Positions 48,241 to 60,180 of a DNA stretch of 64,000 bases are shown here, one piece after another. Below the pieces are notes generated by a model that was not told where the DNA came from, did no database searches, and was given only the letters and a program-made list of their open reading frames with translations. Position numbers and translations under genes: made by a program. The stretch spans positions 164,501 to 228,500 of the forward strand of contig NW_026731943.1 of NCBI RefSeq assembly GCF_028476545.1, read 5' to 3'. The first letter of the stretch is position 1, and every line of letters starts with the position of its first letter. The DNA comes from Physella acuta (Eukaryota > Mollusca > Gastropoda > Physidae).

Positions 48241-48460
48241 GGGTCTCAGAACTTGACCTCTGGTCTCAGAACTTGACCTTTGGTCTCAGAACTTGACCTC
48301 TGGTCTCAGAACTTGACTTAAGGCCTCAGAACTTGACCTCGGGTCTCAGAACTTGACCTCTGGTCTCAGAACTTGACCTCGGGTCTCAGAACTTGACCTC
48401 TGGTCTCAGAACTTGACCTGTGGTCTCAGAACTTGACCTCTGGTCTCAGAACTTGACCTC
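48241..48460. repeat. 20-bp minisatellite, 11 copies in perfect register
   Basis: Eleven consecutive 20-bp units of the form GGTCTCAGAACTTGACCTCT show only a few substitutions and no length change. The minus strand of each unit contains AGGTCAAG, a nuclear-receptor half-site-like word. The strict register implies recent expansion. Confidence 0.96.
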
Positions 48461-48890
48461 CTCAATACTTCTCTTCTCGTCTTTATCAAAAGTTGCATCA
48501 GAAAAAAAACATGTTCTCTAGATTTTGTTTTTTTACTATGTTACACCACTAAGTACGATGTCCCACGGGAATACAACCCTAAATATTGAGCTTGGATTTT
48601 ATTTTGTTACACCACTGAACAAGATGTCTTCATGTTATACTATTGAACAACATGTTACAGGGAAATATTTATCACTAAATATTAAGCTAAGTACTTGGTA
48701 ATGAACAAAAGGGAGGATTATTAAAGAAGTTACACAAAGAGCAATATTAAACACCATGTGGTAGTTAACATCTATAAAGGCACAATTATAGAGGATATTT
48801 TTATTTGTACCAGCCTCTTCAGGCATCTCTCTGTGGGATGCGTCCACCTCACCACACCCCAGCACGAAATACATACAATATGTATCTAGA
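48461..48890. other. AT-rich unique DNA, no gene seen
   Basis: AT-rich, non-repetitive DNA with no recognised feature. Confidence 0.5.
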
Positions 48891-48898
48891 GTCCGCAT

Positions 48899-49085
48899 CC
48901 CCCCCCCCCCAGAAAGTTTCAAGCCCCCCCCCCCCCCTCACTCAACACACAGTTATAAATATATGAAAGACACCCTGGTGGCCGTTTCCCTCCACCCCCA
49001 AAAAAACTTTTCAAGCCCTCCCCCCCCCCCCCCACACACACAGATATAAATGTATGAAAGAAACCCTGTTGGTCACTAGGTCTCG
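48899..49085. repeat. Tandem duplication of ~91 bp with poly-C runs
   Basis: TTTCAAGCC, a C run, then ATATGAAAGACACCCTGGTG in the first copy correspond to the same layout and ATGAAAGAAACCCTGTTGG in the second, 91 bp later. C runs reach about 14 bases. Confidence 0.85.
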
Positions 49086-49139
49086 AGTCACCCCTAACTG
49101 TACTCACCACCCACACGTCAACTTGCTTCCTTTCTTAGA

Positions 49140-49745
49140 AACAACGCGCTGACGTTGCAAAATTTAATTAAAATATTAATGATGATGAATGTTTAATTTA
49201 ATTAAAGATGTAAATTAAATTTAAAAAAAAAAACACTGTTTTTATTGTCAATCAGACGAATAACGACTGTCAGATCTAAATTAAAACTAATGAATCAAAA
49301 CACACATTCAGGACTGTGACGTTTCGCGCGTGAGTAGACGGTCTAGAACATTCGATCAGCGGTCTGTTTATCTAATTAGTTCATCTCCTAAAACCGTCAA
49401 GCTTTAATGCATTAAAAATGTTGATTTAATGTGTTCTTGTCACTGATTTCAAATTTCTCAGATATTTCAATCCTCTCGAAATGGATGAAAATTGTGTTTA
49501 CATTTCATCTCGGAGATTGTTATTTTAATTTTAATTAATGTAATGTATAAATCATGCTTTACTCGTTTATAAAATGAGTAGATTGTTATTAATAACCCTT
49601 CTAAAAAGATTGCTTATCAGCACGTTGAGTGCATTAGTCAGTGACACTTTAATGACCTTGTCTCATTGGGCATTGACGTAGGCGTGTGATTCTTAATGAT
49701 ACAATTCTTAATTACAAATGACAGATGCATTTTTGGAACACTTTA
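49140..49745. other. AT-rich unique DNA, no gene seen
   Basis: AT-rich, non-repetitive DNA with no recognised feature. Confidence 0.5.
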
Positions 49746-49749
49746 TGGA

Positions 49750-50043
49750 CGCTGGTATGGTCGGACAGGAGAGCTATGCCAGCTAACTCCAAATTTGTCG
49801 AGTTCGAATCCCCTGGCATATGAGGCACGTTAGCTTGGGAACATCAACCCATCTAGGAGAGAAATAATTAAAAATTTAAAATAAAAAACTGCTGCCTTGC
49901 TGATTTTTCTTGGATGGTGAAGACTATGTAAGCAAATTCCAAAGCTGTCTGAAATCGAATCCAAATGGTTATAATTTGAGCTGTAATATTTTATTTTGTT
50001 GGAGGAAGCACCCTCCAGTATTAGATTAAAGTATGAAAAAGAA
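49750..50043 (+). mobile_element. tRNA-headed SINE, copy 3
   Basis: The head has TGGTCGGACAGG (49758-49769, A-box-like) and GTTCGAATCCC (about 49803-49813), the best-preserved B-box of the set. The body shows GGCATATGAGGCACGTTAGC, CAACCCATCTAGGAGAGAAA, ACTGCTGCCTTGCTG and GTAAGCAAATTCCAAAG. The tail decays to GTATGAAAAAGAAAT. It aligns in order with copies 1 and 2, about 294 bp. No clear target duplication was found. Confidence 0.8.
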
Positions 50044-50955
50044 ATAACTAGTAATACATTTTTTCGAAAAGAACAATTTTCTAAGGAAAGAATGCATTGG
50101 TCTTTTATACAGATATCGGCTAAGCCTTATTATCGAATAAACCGCCGTTTGTAATTAAAATCTCGGCGTGTAAATTTGATATTGTCGACACAATTTCTGA
50201 ACTACAGAGCGTCAGGTGTCAATCATTTGTAAAATTTACATTCATCAAATTACCAAATATTTTGAAAAAATTAGGTAATAACAAAACATAATTAGTTTGA
50301 TTGATGTAAACCCTATTAGCTAAATATCAACAATATCTTTTTATAGATTCATTTTTCAAGTGAATATTATTTCTTTTATATTATGCAACAATGAAAAAAC
50401 TAGCAAGACTTTTGGTCAAAGTAGTGTTTGCTAGTCTATAAAGTGCATCAACAAATAAGCTTACTCAAAATAGATCATGTACACACATTTAATCCACATA
50501 TAATACAACATACATCTGTTTACTTAATACATAAACATGTAAAGTAGAATACTTTTATAATGTAGAATTATGAACACACTTTCTGAGCAAAAATTTACTA
50601 CTTTTTTTGCTATGTCAATTACAACCACGTAAAAAAAATAAAATATCCTATTTACGAATAGTTTTTAGCACGAGTATTTATAAGCTATATTAAATATGTT
50701 TTATTTATTTTACTTAACCAACCATCGAGATTGAGAAACTATCGAATTGTATTGGTGGTCTCGTGTACTTTAATGTATGGAATTATCTCCCCGTCTTTAG
50801 TATCGATCCCCCTTCGCCGTGATCACAACATCGATACGTTATTTACCTGAACCACCCAGCGTCACATAATTGCCAGAGACACAAACAGTCACGAGTTGTT
50901 AACATTTTTACCTTGCCATTACCAGTTGCCTTCTCTATATCTTGACCTTCAAACA
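50044..50955. other. AT-rich unique DNA, no gene seen
   Basis: The GC-richer end (about 50790-50900) is non-repetitive and unassigned. Confidence 0.5.
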
Positions 50956-50960
50956 AATTG

Positions 50961-51385
50961 ATGGCTCTGTGTTGTAACCCCCCATCCCCAATACACATTT
51001 TTGTTATACTCCTTCCTCCTATGTATGGCTATACAGTGTACCCCTACATATGTTTGCCTACTCTTACCTCCTATATTTGGCTCTATATTATGCTTCACCC
51101 CCACCACATTTTTTCTACTCTCTACTTCCATATATGACTCGAAATTGCCCCCCCCCCTCTCCAACATTTTTCCTACACCCTCCTCCCAACATATCTTCTT
51201 CATTTTTCTCCCCTATCATTTATGGCTCTATATTGTGACCCTCCCTACCCACAACACATTTTTTCCTATTTTCTCCACCCACCCCCCCCTCCCCATATAT
51301 GGCTCTATTTTGTGCCCCCTCCCCCAGCCCCCCCCCACCCACACCTACCCACAACACATTTTTCCCAACTCTCTCCTCCCATATA
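50961..51385. repeat. ~62-bp C-rich minisatellite, about 7 copies
   Basis: Units share CATATATGGCTCTATATTGT or variants, then a C-rich run, CACAACACATTTTT and CTACTCTCTCCTCC. Copies vary by indels in the C run. Pro/Ser/Tyr-rich open frames are repeat translations. Confidence 0.88.
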
Positions 51386-53787
51386 AAATACCACAATATC
51401 GTTTATCCCACCTGCTGGATTAAAAGAAAACAAAACACGAAACACTACTCACAAAGGTGTAAAGAGCACACGCATATATTTTTTTTTATTTGCCCCGAGA
51501 CTTGTGTATTGGATATTCGCTGCGAAGCTTTTATCGCCAATTTATTTATTGCGTTTTGATGTAGTCGGGCGATCTAGATCTACACAATCCATAGCCTGGC
51601 TTAGCCGACTCCTAATTGTTGTATAATGACCTCAGTTGTTTTATACCAAATAAAGTATACCAAATTGTATTGCATATCGAGGATCTCTGTTCTACATAAA
51701 TATTGATGAAATCTAAATTGTTTTTGTATAATTTTCTTTGCAATAAACATTAAAAACGTTTACTGTTCTATTTTATAAATCCAATTACTGATACATAATA
51801 TGCATATGTTTTAAAGTAAATTATATTATTGCGATTAATAAGTTTCAGAATGCGTAATTACTCTACATTGCCTGATTGCACCATTTGCTGGATGGTATAT
51901 ATCTAGTTTCTCGCTCCATAGCGTAGAATTAATAATTCACACTGGAAACAGACATCGATTTAGCAGATTGTAGGAGTCTGTGGTGGCATTAAATATGTAT
52001 TCAGTTTAATTCGTTTTTATTTTGGAAGATGTTGCTTCTGGTAAGTTATAAGCTGTTCGGTACACTGGGTTATCGGTCGATCGTGTATATCGGTCAATTT
52101 TGTAAATATGTATTGTATTGTTTTTTTGCGATAGTGTCTTTAGGGTTCGGTTTTAAGTAGTTGTATAGTAATTTTAACATACTAAAAAGTTGAATTGAAA
52201 AGAAAATAGCTAGTTTATTAATGTATTGTGATTTAAATTTTCTATTAATATAAAGTTGATATAATGTTAAATGCAATATTAGTTATAATTAGTTATAAAT
52301 GAAATCAATTAAAAAAATAATTTAGATGTTTTCTCGTAAAACTGTAATTTTAACCGGAATTTCTACAGAAATTAGTAATTTTAAAAGTCAATATTAGTGC
52401 ACAAGACGATATTACCCCCACGAAATACTGGAAAGTAAATGATTTAGAACTGTAGATTTTTTTAGACTTAAAATGCTGATTAGGTGAAACTCTTCAAAAT
52501 ATACGTAGTTGAAGGGAAACGTTAAGAAATAAATTAAAATCGTCTTCAAATAGAAAAATTCCGAATCTATAAAAAGCTAAAAAAAAATTAACAGCATCAT
52601 TGATTTTCCATTACCCAATTAAATTATTTTGTCCCACTGAGTCCAGAAAATAGATTGTAATTAAAAATAAGTTCAAGGGCCTGTCGAGTTGTTTTGCTTT
52701 CTGAAGTTTCGAGAGGTAACAATTAGGGTTTTATTTTAATGAATGTATGAGAGGTGCAAATAAAAGCACTCATCTCTAAGGGAGGCAACTTATTAATCAA
52801 TGGTTCATACGCTTCCATATTATTATGTTTGTTGTTTGGATTATACAAAGATATACATCTTTGATCAAGGATCAATTTGCATATATTAAGGAGTCTAATG
52901 GAAAGTTATTAGTGTTGCGTTTGTTCTAGACTGCAGTGGGTATTCAATACATTAAAAAATATAAACAACTTCAATAATACTTTTTTTTTTAATCCAACGC
53001 GATTTAAATTATGTAAAATAATCGACTTAGTAATGAATATCTGGATTCTAAATTGACAATTAAAACACCTCTTTAACAACCAATCCTAATGCAAGTTATT
53101 ATTATAGTGATTACTTAACTCTCTAGTAAACCCTTGATCATAGATTAAAGTCCTTTTTTCCTATCTCGGGTTAGAAAGTTTTAAAAAAATAAAAAAATAA
53201 AAAACACGAATTCGGTGCAAGAACTTTTTAACGGTATCAAACTGTAAAAAAAAAATCAAATTCTTGATATTTTGCTAATTTTTATTTTTTTATGTTTCTA
53301 ATATATGTTTATTGTGGAGCATTTTTTAGAGTAGGTTTTGTTTAGAGCAGGATAGTTTTTTTACGCACAAGTTTTTTTTAGAGCAGGATATATGTATGTA
53401 TGGAGCAGGGTCACTTTTCATCCTCTAACCTAATTCATCCAGCCTCCCCCAAGCCCCCCCCCCCAGCCTCCCCCAGCTCACGGCTATAAATCAAACTAAA
53501 GCACGGTATCGCCCCATTTCTGGGATAAAGATATGTCTCATAAACACCATTCATTCATGGTGCGTAATGGTGCGTATTGAATAGAGAAGATTTATCTAAT
53601 GCTGCGCCAACAGAAGTATTCGTGTTGGTTGTATTTGAAAAAAAAATATTGATCTTTGCACTTTTGTCAAGTAATAATAGCACTTTATTTTGCTTTAAGA
53701 GCAATATTCGTTGTAACAGAGAGATATATCTATTTATGTAAACATATAAACATTCATTTGTTTTAAATGAACATGCATATATACATT

Positions 53788-53788
<1 letters not shown>
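51386..53788. other. AT-rich unique DNA
   Basis: No gene or mobile element is recognised. A GC-richer unique patch lies at about 52660-52800. A short C-rich duplication, CAGCCTCCCCCA, occurs at about 53440 and 53465. Confidence 0.5.
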
Positions 53789-53848
<60 letters not shown>

Positions 53849-53897
53849 GTGTATGTATATATATATAATATTTTATATATACGCATATATATATCCC

Positions 53898-53974
<77 letters not shown>

Positions 53975-54001
53975 CCCTATATATACATATATATACATCC
54001 C

Positions 54002-54092
<91 letters not shown>

Positions 54093-54103
54093 ATATATAT
54101 ATA

Positions 54104-54160
<57 letters not shown>

Positions 54161-54165
54161 GTACT

Positions 54166-54218
<53 letters not shown>

Positions 54219-54246
54219 GTGTGTGTGTGCGTGTGTGTGTGTGTAG
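53789..54246. repeat. Large compound (TA)n/(TG)n cluster
   Basis: At least four TA arrays are separated by TATATCCCTATATGTATA-like spacers that themselves recur (about 53893, 53972 and 53997). The cluster ends in about 80 bp of TG. Tyr-Ile and Cys-Val frames are artefacts. Confidence 0.96.
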
Positions 54247-54259
54247 AATATACAAATAA

Positions 54260-54500
54260 CGACATAATATTCCCCTCGGCGGTACTAGCCCGAACCTTAT
54301 TCTATAAATAATTAAATCGCCCACAATTTCCCTGAGCCACACGTTTCCCTGCGTGCTGTCAAACCAAAATCGACTTCCAGACACGTACCTGACACGACGC
54401 GTCTGACCCGGCTTCAGTACTCACTCCGACCCCGTCACGGGATAGTCCAATCGATTTATTTTTAGTCATCTCTCCGCGTACTCGTTAAGGGGAAGGAATC
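54260..54500. other. GC-richer unique patch
   Basis: Non-repetitive; it contains the MEF2-type word TTATTTTTAG (54458-54467). Function unknown. Confidence 0.25.
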
Positions 54501-54903
54501 ATTAGTAGAAAAAAACAGCTCGAAAATGATAGCACAAATAGAAGCAATATGATATCATTACCGGTATAGGTTTCCATTTATTTTAAGTGTCCAACGTTCG
54601 GTAACTCCTCGCTAATGGACATTGATTCGTAATTTATTTGGTTACTTCCCCTGATCGCATCATCCGCTTTATTCCTTTGTTAGGGGATTTTGACGATGAA
54701 GTACATTAACTCATTAGGGGGAACTATTGGTTTTTTTTTTCTCCTAGTGAGTTTAGGTTTTGTCTCTAACTCTTTGTTTGCCACTTTGTGTAAACAAGCG
54801 TACCTATACTATCCTTGCTAAACAAAAGGTAACCCTAAATATAACTTGTTATCTAGTTTTGAGGTGTTTGAGTTGAAACGTAAATTAAAATAGTTGTTTA
54901 TTA
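54501..54903. other. AT-rich unique DNA, no gene seen
   Basis: A GGTTACTTCCCCTG word (complement of the AAGGGARRTAAYT-type motif) lies at 54650-54663. Confidence 0.45.
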
Positions 54904-55445
54904 GTCTCAATCAGGGGCGGAACTACAGTGCCGCCAGACCCCGCAATGCGGGGGGGCCCACGCCATTTAGGGGCCCATAGTCGACCATAATAATTTTTTT
55001 TTTAGTTAAAAAAATAATTTTCTTGCATTTTTGACTTGACGGTAAAAGCTTTTGTAAATAACAAACAGATCTACTACCGTAGTGATGTTATACAGTAACT
55101 ACACATGCTGTTGCGTAAAAAAATGTATATGCCTGAGCTGTAGTGTGAAAGATAGTCAAACGTTCAAAACACTTCCATGACTTATTTCCCCTTTTTTAAT
55201 TGTTAAATAGGGGTGCCCAGAAGCTCCTTTTAATATATTTGTACTAAACAAATTAAAAAGCAATTACTTCTCTTAATTATTATTTTTAAAAATATACGTA
55301 CTAAAGATTGACATAGCACAAAAGGAAATATATTTAAAACAAATAATACAAATACAAAAAAACATAAAAATAAACATAACACGAGAAACCATAACACATA
55401 CAAAGCTGTCACGATTTATATTCTTTTCACCGGCTAAAACTAGAG

Positions 55446-55579
55446 CAGGGGTCGGCAACCATTTGATACGAAAGAGCCAAAAGTTACAATTTACAACATT
55501 ACCCGGTTTTTAAAGAGCCACTAACATTTTTATGTCAATAGTATATTTGTTTAGTATATATAATCCTAAACAAATATCA

Positions 55580-55656
<77 letters not shown>

Positions 55657-56287
55657 AAAATAAATAGCTTTGAATATATGAGATAATCTCATTTGAATTT
55701 GTGTTGAGATGATCTACTATGTAAGTCAGAGTACTTGCATTTGTTTTATATAGCTCAAATCTCTCAGTGAAAACACCCTTCATTTTGTTTATAATTTATA
55801 TTAATGCTGAAGTGATTGAATAGTAGCATTGGTTTCATAACGATATTTTTTATAGATTTTTCGCAATTAAGTAATTTACCGCTCACCACGTATTCAACAA
55901 AAAAGTATTTTTTTCGAAACAAACAACTTCTTCAAGCAAGACATAAAGGCTGAGTTTTCCTTTCAGTTTTACACTTAGCAGGTTTAGTTTCTTTGTGATA
56001 TCCATGGTGAAGTTGAATGTTACAATTCAGAATGGACAATGACATTGTAATAAGAAGTAGACCTGCACTGAGATAGGGAGTAACTAAATATTCTAATAGG
56101 ATAGTAAATGTTTATTGTTTATATCTATTATTATATTGTTTATTACCGAGTGTTGCAGACTAATATTTTTATGAGTTATGGAAATAAAATAAAATAATTA
56201 TTAATATTTGTGCAAGGAGCTGAAGAGCCGCAACTGGACACCAAAAGAGCCGCATGCGGCTCGCGAGCCGCAGGTTGTCGACCCCTG
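55446..56287. mobile_element. Non-autonomous hAT element, 842 bp, nested
   Basis: The termini CAGGGGTCGGCAACC and GGTTGTCGACCCCTG are near-perfect inverted repeats, differing at one position. The flanks AACTAGAG (55438-55445) and ACCTAGAG (56288-56295) are an 8-bp target duplication with one mismatch. Sub-terminal AAGAGCC words occur on both sides, a typical hAT feature. A (TA)n array occupies 55585-55652. No transposase frame is visible. It entered the outer element, so it is younger than the host's arrival at that sequence, unless both moved together later. Confidence 0.88.
55585..55652. repeat. (TA)n microsatellite inside the nested hAT
   Basis: A pure TA array of about 68 bp near the 5-prime end of the 842-bp element. 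Confidence 0.96.
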
Positions 56288-56466
56288 ACCTAGAGGGTAA
56301 GGAGTATTACAGCAAACATATTGAATGAAAAAAAATAATTCAAAACAGATTAATGCAATCGCACACAGGACATGTTGTAATTTGTTTACATTGAAAACAA
56401 AAAAAACATTTTTTTTCAAAACCCGATCAGGCCAGAAATGACTATCCAATGTTTGTATTCTGTGTT

Positions 56467-56469
<3 letters not shown>

Positions 56470-56533
<64 letters not shown>

Positions 56534-56536
56534 ATA

Positions 56537-56611
<75 letters not shown>
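56470..56611. repeat. (TA)n microsatellite inside the outer hAT
   Basis: A TA array of about 140 bp with two TCTA breaks, abutting a poly-G run (about 56615-56625). Confidence 0.96.
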
Positions 56612-56614
<3 letters not shown>

Positions 56615-56682
56615 GGGGGGGGGGGCCTATATATTTTTTTGCGGGGTGGCCCTTTTTTTCTAGTTCCGCCACTGGTCTCAAT

Positions 56683-57050
56683 ACGTAAAGGCCTACTTAT
56701 GTTTAACTTACGTTATTTTACAACAGCGTTGAATAAAATTAGTTGATTGTGTGTTTGTGTTTGTTGGCATTTAATAACCACACAAGCGACCATCATTACA
56801 CAAGGGTGTGTTAAAAGTAATTAAAATGTAAGCGCTATGTAAGCACAATGTAATATTAAGGCGCTATATTGGATATTATGGGGCGAAGTCTATGATACAG
56901 TGTGGTACTTTTGCGGATGTTTTGGGGTGCTGTCATATACAAAATGGGGTCGTGATAGTTAATCGTACTATATAGGATATTAAGTTGTTTTTTCAAGAGG
57001 TGTTGTAGGTCACACTCTGCAGTAGTGTGGTGTGCTATCTAGGCTATTAC
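56683..57050. other. Unique DNA grading into degenerate repeat
   Basis: From about 56870 the text resembles eroded GGGGTACTGTCAGG units of the next array. Confidence 0.45.
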
Positions 57051-57051
57051 C

Positions 57052-57205
57052 AGGGTACTGTCAAGGATACTCTGGGGTACTGTCAGGGATAATTTGGGGT
57101 ACTGTCAGGGATAGTTTAGGGTACTGTCAGGGATAATTTGGGGTACTGTCAGGGATAGTTTGGGTTACTGTCAGGAATATCATGGGGTTCTGTGTGGGAT
57201 ACTAC
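57052..57205. repeat. ~22-bp minisatellite (GGGGTACTGTCAGGGATA)
   Basis: Six to seven units share GGGGTACTGTCAGGGATA followed by ATTT or GTTT. Confidence 0.9.
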
Positions 57206-57228
57206 GTTAGACATTATATTGTAGGAGT

Positions 57229-57346
57229 ACGGGGGGGGGGGGATTTAAAAAAAAACACTGAAAATTGATGGTGAGTTCTAGTACGTGTATTCGTTGTTTA
57301 AAATCTTTTCTGCGTGTATTTATAGAGAAGGAAGGGGGGGGGGGGA
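57229..57346. other. Unique DNA between two poly-G runs
   Basis: G runs of about 13 and 12 bases lie at 57229-57241 and 57334-57345. Confidence 0.6.
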
Positions 57347-57407
57347 GCGGTTTATGACTTCCGGTAATCAACGTTGATCTCTGTGGCCAACTGGTGCATC
57401 TCATTCA

Positions 57408-57450
57408 GACATTGACTGACATTGACTGACATTGACTGACGTTGACTGGC
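57408..57450. repeat. 10-bp repeat, 4 copies (ATTGACTGAC)
   Basis: Four adjacent decamers, the last with two changes. Confidence 0.9.
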
Positions 57451-57563
57451 ATGTGCCAATAACTGGAGATGCCGAGATGGGGAGGGGGAGGGGGGAAGGG
57501 CACATGGGGGCGAAAATTCAATAACACAAACTTAATTGCTCGTTGTCTCTTTTTAGATCTTTT

Positions 57564-57676
57564 CTGTCTCTCTCTCTATTTCTCTCTCTCTCTTTCTCTC
57601 TTTCTCTCTCTGTGTCTCTTTCTCTCTCTCTCTCTTTCTCTCTCTCTCTCCCGCTCTCTCTCTCTCCCTCTCTGTC
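57564..57676. repeat. (CT)n-rich microsatellite
   Basis: CT units with TTT and TGT interruptions over about 110 bp. Confidence 0.94.
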
Positions 57677-59040
57677 ATCCCTAACATCTGTCTTATTCAG
57701 CTATATATGGTACTGAAAAAGGTATAGCTGTAATTTTCAACTAAATGATTTTATTTACTCAATGTTTATCATAGGTTGATGCGATATTTTGATTCTTGTT
57801 GCAGCTTAGTATCTGTTCATCTTATTTTAATATTTTAACGTATTTATCCAATTTACCACAACAAATGCTTTTTCAAATAGATTTACCTTAACAACTCGAA
57901 ACTTTGCTAGATTTGTGACCTTGTAATTTTAAACAAAGTTGTCTTATTTTACCCTGGGATTCTTTTTTTTTCAATTCTGCTGTACTCAATTCTTTATAAA
58001 TATACTAAACCCACAAATTATATTGACTAAGAAATACCCGTGCTTTGTCTAAATTATCATAGTGTTTCTATTTCATTATTTTTGTGTTGTAAAACTAACT
58101 TTTGGATTATAACTATATAAAAGCCATACTACGTTATTTCACCATTGATTTCATTATAATACATATTGCAAGCTTTCAAAAAGTATGTCAGCACTGGTAT
58201 CACCAACAACTAAGTAGGTCGCCAGCAGAAAAGAATACCTACACAAAATGTCAAGAGTCTTTTGAGGGAAGAAAAGTATACATTCCCTTCCGTAGAAGGG
58301 AATTATCAATTCCCCAGCGTAGCCTCGTTAGAAGGGAATTATAATTATTTGCTGTGTTCAAATTGCATCGGCGTTGTTACTGAACCTTGAGTGATTTGAA
58401 CGTCGATATTAACGCCACGGCTCCGTGCTCTGCCCCGCTCTCTTCAGAGATTCCATTCCGTGCTGAATTAATCCTCATTATGGGTGAGGGGGGAGGGGGT
58501 GGGGGAGGAGTCGAGAGGGACGTGTATTGATCAGTTTGACGTCATTAGAACAAATTCGATCTAAATATTTAAGATAAACTGTTTGTGTGTTATATCCGGG
58601 ACTTTGTACACGGATAAAAAAATAAATAATTTTATGTTACTAAAAAAAACGGCCAATGAAAGAGCTTAGGATCACAGCTAGTTATACAGTTGTTGAGTTT
58701 ATTTAACATTACAGTGAGGTTTAAAAGCATACTAACGAACCGGGTATGGTAAAACAAATACTTAGCTTATAGAGCTTCAAATATTTAACAGAATTTTAGT
58801 AGAAAGTGGTGATGTATTACATGTAAATTACCTCTTTACTTTTATTGCAATAGGCTAGGCTCAGTCGTACAGAATCTATAAAATATCATTATAAATTAAG
58901 GGGAAATAATCAGATTTCTGTATTGAAGCTCATGCAGACATTTTTATTGCAGCATGCCAATTTTTTTTACTGCTGTGAAATATGAATACGATTATGACGC
59001 AGGCCATGAATGAAATATATTTATTTCCTTTGTATTGATT
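57677..59040. other. AT-rich unique DNA
   Basis: A perfect TGACGTCA lies at 58537-58544. A small hairpin, ATTCCCTTC-CGTA-GAAGGGAAT, lies at 58272-58293. No gene is recognised. Confidence 0.5.
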
Positions 59041-59055
59041 AATATGGTTTGTGTG

Positions 59056-59290
59056 TATAGGCTATGTGAGTGTGTGTGTGTGCAAATATGTAAGTGTGTG
59101 TCTTTGTGTCTGTATGTGTGTCTGTATGTGTGTGTGTCTGTATGTGTGTCTGTATGTGTGTGTGTTTGTATGTGTGTCTGTATGTGTGTGTGTCTGTATG
59201 TGAGTGTGTCTGTCTGTATGTGTGTGTATTTGTCTGTGTGTCTGTGTCTATGTGTCTGTTGTGTGTGTGTGTACCTGTGGGTGTGTCTGT
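59056..59290. repeat. (TG)n-rich array with TGTCTGTATG units
   Basis: A degenerate TG array with recurring TGTGTCTGTATG words; Cys/Val-rich frames are artefacts. Confidence 0.92.
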
Positions 59291-60100
59291 TATGAGGTGT
59301 TCCTATCGCTGCCTGCCCACGACTAGGTGCGCCGTGCTACACCTACAACCACCACACACAGCACGCATTCTCCACACCCACCCCATCCCCTGAACCCATG
59401 TCCACACACAAAACTACAACCCATCTTTTACAACCCCTCCACAAATATCCCTTTTTTTAAAAAAACCTTTTTCCCCAATACGGCCTAAACTTCAATTTAC
59501 CGTCTACCCTAACACCCCCTCCAACGTTTATTTTCCCGAACATCACGCACCTATTTTATTTTTTTCCTCTTCTACCCCCTCTTGTGTGCATTGTTTAAAA
59601 CAAAGGCCATCTACTGAATCTCCGCAGTCGGGCTTTGGTCCACTGTGCCAGATGGGAATTCTACAGTACTGGTAAAAAAAAAATATCATACATATTTCTA
59701 AACATGGCTCTACTGTGATATTTCATAACCAAATACCGTCACGCTGATTACATCTATAGTTATGCAATGCTTCTGTGTGGTGGGATATTGACGGATATGA
59801 TAGGTTATGACAGTGACGTTGGAGGTATAGGGACTTCTGGGACTCAGAGGCGCACCAGAAATCAATTCCGTAGCGAGCAATTTAGAACAATATACCCCCA
59901 TCAAACACAGAATGGGGAAAAAAAATTTCGTCAGAGGGGTGTTATTAGGAGAGCTGATGTGTTTTTTTACTAACTAGCATTTGGTTAGGTCTTTGTTGGA
60001 TGCAAGGGGGGAGAGGGGGTGGATTTGTGGGTTGAATCTGGTCCTGTGGATTGCTATAGTTTCCAGTTTTTTTATTGTTTTTTTTATATCGTGATTAACC
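59291..60100. other. Unique DNA, no gene seen
   Basis: C-rich sequence (59330-59590) grades to mixed sequence. Frames at 59710-59904 and 59767-59973 are short and unrecognised. Confidence 0.45.
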
Positions 60101-60109
60101 TGTTTATTG

Positions 60110-60180
60110 TACGCAGGGACCGGCCGGTTATTTTTAGATTCGTGTGTATATAACTAGCGGGACGCAGGCCGTTGTGAATT
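60110..60180 (+). promoter_or_regulatory. Possible TATA-containing promoter-like patch
   Basis: TTATTTTTAG (60128-60137, MEF2-type) is followed by GTATATAACTAGCGGGACGC, where TATATAA could act as a TATA box. A 66-codon frame of no recognised similarity starts at 60191. In AT-rich DNA such words are common, so support is weak. Confidence 0.15.

Larger units (their letters stand above)
54912..56674. mobile_element. Non-autonomous hAT element, 1763 bp, with nested hAT
   Basis: Ends CAGGGGCGGAACTAC and CTAGTTCCGCCACTG are inverted hAT-type termini. The 8-bp target duplication GTCTCAAT is perfect (54904-54911 and 56675-56682). Sub-terminal DNA contains GCGGGGGGGCCCA on one side and GGGGGGGCCTA on the other. 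A second hAT at 55446-56287 lies within it, and a (TA)n array at about 56470-56611 lies just inside the 3-prime end. Without the insert the host element is about 0.9 kb. There is no transposase frame. Confidence 0.92.

Noticed and set aside
48241-48460. CRISPR-like array
   Set aside because: The 20-bp units are directly adjacent with no unique spacers, and the surroundings are eukaryotic.
51001-51423. 140-codon frame rich in Pro, Ser and Tyr
   Set aside because: It crosses the 62-bp C-rich minisatellite and repeats with it; no independent coding signal is present.
53847-54311. 154-codon Tyr-Ile and Cys-Val open frame
   Set aside because: It is entirely encoded by the (TA)n and (TG)n arrays.
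58185-58225. Third copy of the 92-bp hairpin arm
   Set aside because: Only about 14 consecutive bases match and the surrounding order differs, so chance cannot be excluded.
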